Source: Pseudomonas hygromyciniae (lineage in GTDB: Bacteria; Pseudomonadota; Gammaproteobacteria; Pseudomonadales; Pseudomonadaceae). From it: DNA of 64,000 nt. The notes below the pieces were generated by a model. The model searched no databases, had not been told where the DNA came from, and worked only from the letters and a program-made list of their open reading frames with translations. The DNA is taken from assembly GCF_016925675.1 (NCBI RefSeq), contig NZ_CP070506.1, positions 3,160,501-3,224,500 on the forward strand, in the 5' to 3' direction. Positions 61,952 to 64,000 of this stretch are shown here, one piece after another. The position numbers and the translations under genes are program-made. Position 1 is the stretch's first letter, and each line of letters starts with the position of its first letter.

Positions 61952-62374
61952 ATGCGCCGCGCCCTCGCCTTTTTCACCCTGCTGGCCGGTGGCGCGGCCC
62001 TGGCAGCGCCCTTGCCGACCTATGAGTTGACCCTGCAGGATGGCCACTTCAACCCGGCGCAGCTCAAGGTGCCGGCCGGCCAGCGCTTCAAGATCGTGTT
62101 GAAAAACATCGGCCAAGGCCCGGCCGAGAACGCCTGGCTGCAACTGCGCCAGCACGGCGAAACCGTGAGTTTGAGCATTGAAGACGACGGCCGCGGCTTC
62201 AGCGAGCCGGTGGACCAACGCGAACACCACGGCCTGACCATCATGGACGAGCGCGCCCGCAGCCTGCACGGCCAACTGGATATTTCGGCCCGCGAGCCCC
62301 AAGGCACGCGGGTACATTTGCTGTTTCGCCCGGAATTCCTCGGGCAGTCTTTACAACAAGGTAGCCTGTCATGA
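61952..62374 (+). CDS. In-frame fusion: FtrB-like cupredoxin N-terminus with NarX-like kinase C-terminus
   Basis: 140 residues. Residues 1-59 are a signal peptide (MRRALAFFTLLAGGAALA) plus the start of a cupredoxin (YELTLQDGHFNPAQLKVPAG ... GQGPAE). From about residue 60 the text becomes the end of a NarX-type histidine kinase: WLQLRQHGETVSLSIEDDGRGF (G1 box, 78-83), then HHGLTIMDERARSLHG and the final beta strands. The copper ligands of the cupredoxin and the kinase's His box and N box are all missing. The junction at about 62128 most simply reflects a deletion that removed the rest of the ftr operon and the front of the kinase gene. The product is unlikely to be functional. Confidence 0.75.
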   Translation: MRRALAFFTLLAGGAALAAPLPTYELTLQDGHFNPAQLKVPAGQRFKIVLKNIGQGPAENAWLQLRQHGETVSLSIEDDGRGFSEPVDQREHHGLTIMDERARSLHGQLDISAREPQGTRVHLLFRPEFLGQSLQQGSLS

Positions 62375-63018
62375 ACACCCCACACCGCCACGGTATCCTG
62401 CTCGTCGACGACCACCCGATGATGCGCCACGGCATGCGCCAGATGCTCGAACTGGAAGATGACCTGCACGTGGTGGGCGAAGCCGGCAATGGTGAGGAAG
62501 CCCTGGGGCTGATCGAATCGTTGCAACCGGACCTGGTGTTGCTGGACAACAACATGCCGCAAATGAACGGCCTGGAAACCCTGCGCCGCCTGCGCGCCAT
62601 GGCCTATGGCGGCAAGGTCTTGCTGTTTACCGTGTCCGACGCCGAAGACGACATCCGCGACGCCCTGCGCCTGGATGCCAACGGTTATTTGCTCAAGGAC
62701 ATGGAGCCGGAACTGCTGATCCAGTACATCCGCGATGCCCTGCACGGCGCCCTGGTGATCAGCCCAGGCCTGACGCGCGTGCTGGCCCAGGCCCTGCGCT
62801 CACCCCAGCCCCACGCCGCGGTTGAACTAACCGAGCGCGAGCGGCAGGTGTTGAAGACCATCGCCGGGGGTTACAGCAATAAGGTGATCGGGCACAAGCT
62901 GGGGATTACCGAGGGCACGGTGAAGGTGCATGTGAAGAACCTGCTGCACAAGCTGGGGTTGCGCTCGCGGGTGGAGGCTGCGGTGTGGGCGATGGAGCAT
63001 TTACGCCAGGCTGGGTAG
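62371..63018 (+). CDS. NarL/FixJ-type response regulator
   Basis: 215 residues. The receiver domain has DDHPMMRHGMR (acidic pocket) and the phospho-acceptor Asp in DLVLLDNNMPQMNG; the C-terminal LuxR-type helix-turn-helix has LTERERQVLKTIAGGYSNKVIGHKLGITEGTVKVHVKNLLHKLG. It is the usual partner of a NarX-like nitrate sensor, whose gene here survives only as the tail fused upstream. Its start overlaps that gene by four bases (ATGA). It may now be an orphan. Denitrification genes are not in the window. Confidence 0.88.
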   Translation: MNTPHRHGILLVDDHPMMRHGMRQMLELEDDLHVVGEAGNGEEALGLIESLQPDLVLLDNNMPQMNGLETLRRLRAMAYGGKVLLFTVSDAEDDIRDALRLDANGYLLKDMEPELLIQYIRDALHGALVISPGLTRVLAQALRSPQPHAAVELTERERQVLKTIAGGYSNKVIGHKLGITEGTVKVHVKNLLHKLGLRSRVEAAVWAMEHLRQAG

Positions 63019-63037
63019 GGTTTGATTGTGTATTACC

Positions 63038-63223
63038 TGTGGCGAGCGGGCTTGCCCCGCGCTGGGCGGCGAAGCCGCCCTAAACCCGGCTATCGCGGTT
63101 TATCTGAAGAAACGCGGCGGGCTTATTGGGGCTGCTTCGCAGCCCAGCGCGAGGGCAAGCCCGCTCGCCACAACAGCCCTATCTGCCTGGATTAAGGCGT
63201 TGCAGCAAAATTGTGTAGATACC
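63038..63223. repeat. GTGGCGAGCGGG inverted repeat with a TTGTGTAGATACC right end
   Basis: The arms TGTGGCGAGCGGGCTTGCC (63039) and complement (to about 63173) enclose the GGGCGGCGAAGCCGCCC / GGCTGCTTCGCAGCC palindrome. They are followed by CCCTATCTGCCTGGATTAAGGCG and TTGTGTAGATACC (63211-63223), the inverted right end also seen at 15146-15159. The left end is missing. This is the mirror of the copy at 4050-4236. Confidence 0.75.
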
Positions 63224-63285
63224 TATGGTGATCGCTGGCAAGTCAGCTTCTACAGGGGAATGCAGCTGCGCGCTCTGGCGTTGCA

Positions 63286-64000
63286 TTAGCGCACTTTCAC
63301 CGTCAACGCCCCCACACTCGCCAAAACAATAACCGTCCCCACGATCACCATCACCGAAGGCCGCTGCGCCAATATCACCCATGCCATCAGCATCGCCACC
63401 GGCGGTATGAGATAAAGCGCAATCGCTGCCCGACTGACCTGGCTATGCGTCAGTACATAAGCCCAGGCCAGGTATGCCAGCGCACTGGGAAAGATGCCGA
63501 GCACCAGCACTGCCAGGTTCACCGAGACCGAAGCCTGGGCCAACTCCCCCGGCAATCCTGGCAGATACACCAGCAGCAACGCCGTACCTGACCAGAGGGT
63601 GAAACACACCATTGTCAGTCCGTCATAGCGCTGTGAGTAACGCTTTTGCAGGGCGAAATACAGGCTCCAGGACGCCGCCGCCAGCAGGATCAACACCCCA
63701 TGCCCATCCAGCTCGCCCCAGCCGCGATCCCCTACCGCCACCACCCCCGGCGCCGAACAGCCCGCCGAGCACGCAGCACCATTGCCAGGCGCTGATCCGC
63801 TCCCTGAACAGCGTGCTGGCAAGTAACGCACTGAACAATGGTGTGGATTGCGCCAGGACGCTGGCAGCGCCGGCACTCACACCGCGCTGGCCGTAATTGA
63901 GGGCGATGTGGTGCAGCGTCACTGCAAACAATCCCAGCACCGCAAACAAAGGCAAATCCCGCAGTCGGGGCCGGGAAATACCTTTTATCCAGGCCACACC
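63286..64000 (-). pseudogene. DMT-superfamily (EamA) transporter, frameshifted and cut by window end
   Basis: The visible 238 codons encode a multi-helix EamA-type exporter. The upstream part, read in one frame from the window edge, is LFAVLGLFAVTLHHIALNYG ... WQWCCVLGGLFGAG. The downstream part (VVAVGDRGWGELDGHGVLIL ... VIVLASVGALTVKVR) is in the next frame. A run of five C at 63744-63748 where four fit explains the shift. The true start lies beyond the right edge. It would export metabolites; the substrate is unknown. Confidence 0.8.

Overview
The window is a chromosomal segment of a Pseudomonas of the fluorescens group. The evidence is the high-GC coding style, the neighbourhood rnhA-dnaQ-gloB-mltD, an LdcA-type decarboxylase, a cti fatty-acid isomerase, cysI followed by a DUF934 gene, a yejABEF-like operon, DUF2388/DUF2970/DUF1853 proteins, and many REP-type palindromes built on GTGGGAGC/GTGGCGAG arms. 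No rRNA, tRNA, prophage, IS transposase or CRISPR array was found.

Layout. 1-4000: a minus-strand run of a DUF1315 gene (partial), a rhomboid protease, a calcineurin-type phosphoesterase and nadK, then a DUF1853 gene on the plus strand. 4200-15000: a cobalamin/cobalt region with two divergent clusters, each led by its own B12 riboswitch. The minus-strand cluster is cobW-cobN-ChlI-type ATPase-vWA protein; the plus-strand cluster is cbtB-cbtA-cobE-cobM. Between the two riboswitches sits a lower-GC insert holding a gene preceded by a near-consensus hrp box (HrpL promoter), whose product looks like a type III secretion substrate. 15300-22200: nfuA, cti and B12-dependent metH. 22400-29550: one giant gene for a protein of about 2,370 residues, with three leucine-rich-repeat modules and a C-terminal NEL-type E3 ubiquitin ligase domain with its Cys-x-Asp motif. 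29700-34700: small proteins, an orphan periplasmic binding protein, cysI-DUF934 and a flavin reductase. 34700-43800: LysR, GNAT, ldcA, dnaQ, DUF2388, rnhA, a methyltransferase, gloB and mltD. 44000-51400: a peptide ABC transporter with two tandem binding proteins. 51500-55800: a FecI/FecR/TonB-receptor surface-signalling system behind a Fur-box candidate. 55900-64000: AraC, LysE, NudK, a diguanylate cyclase, an alpha/beta hydrolase, small proteins, an iron-uptake gene pair in which the second gene is an in-frame fusion of a cupredoxin start to a sensor-kinase tail, a NarL-type regulator and a DMT transporter cut by the window end.

Sequence quality. At least eleven genes carry single-base indels, nearly all in runs of four to seven identical bases. 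In most of these genes the shift splits the reading frame. In nadK, normally an essential gene, two indels cancel but scramble a conserved motif. I read most of these as assembly or sequencing indels rather than true decay. Genes whose frame is not restored are listed as 'pseudogene' over their full restored extent.

How the parts connect. cobM, cobE, CobN and CbtAB make and feed cobalamin, which metH uses. Fur-box candidates precede the FecI gene and the P19-type iron gene. Six long GTGGCGAG inverted repeats and several short REP pairs separate transcription units; three of the repeat loci share GGTATCTACACAA ends and look like a MITE-like composite, once nested inside another palindrome.
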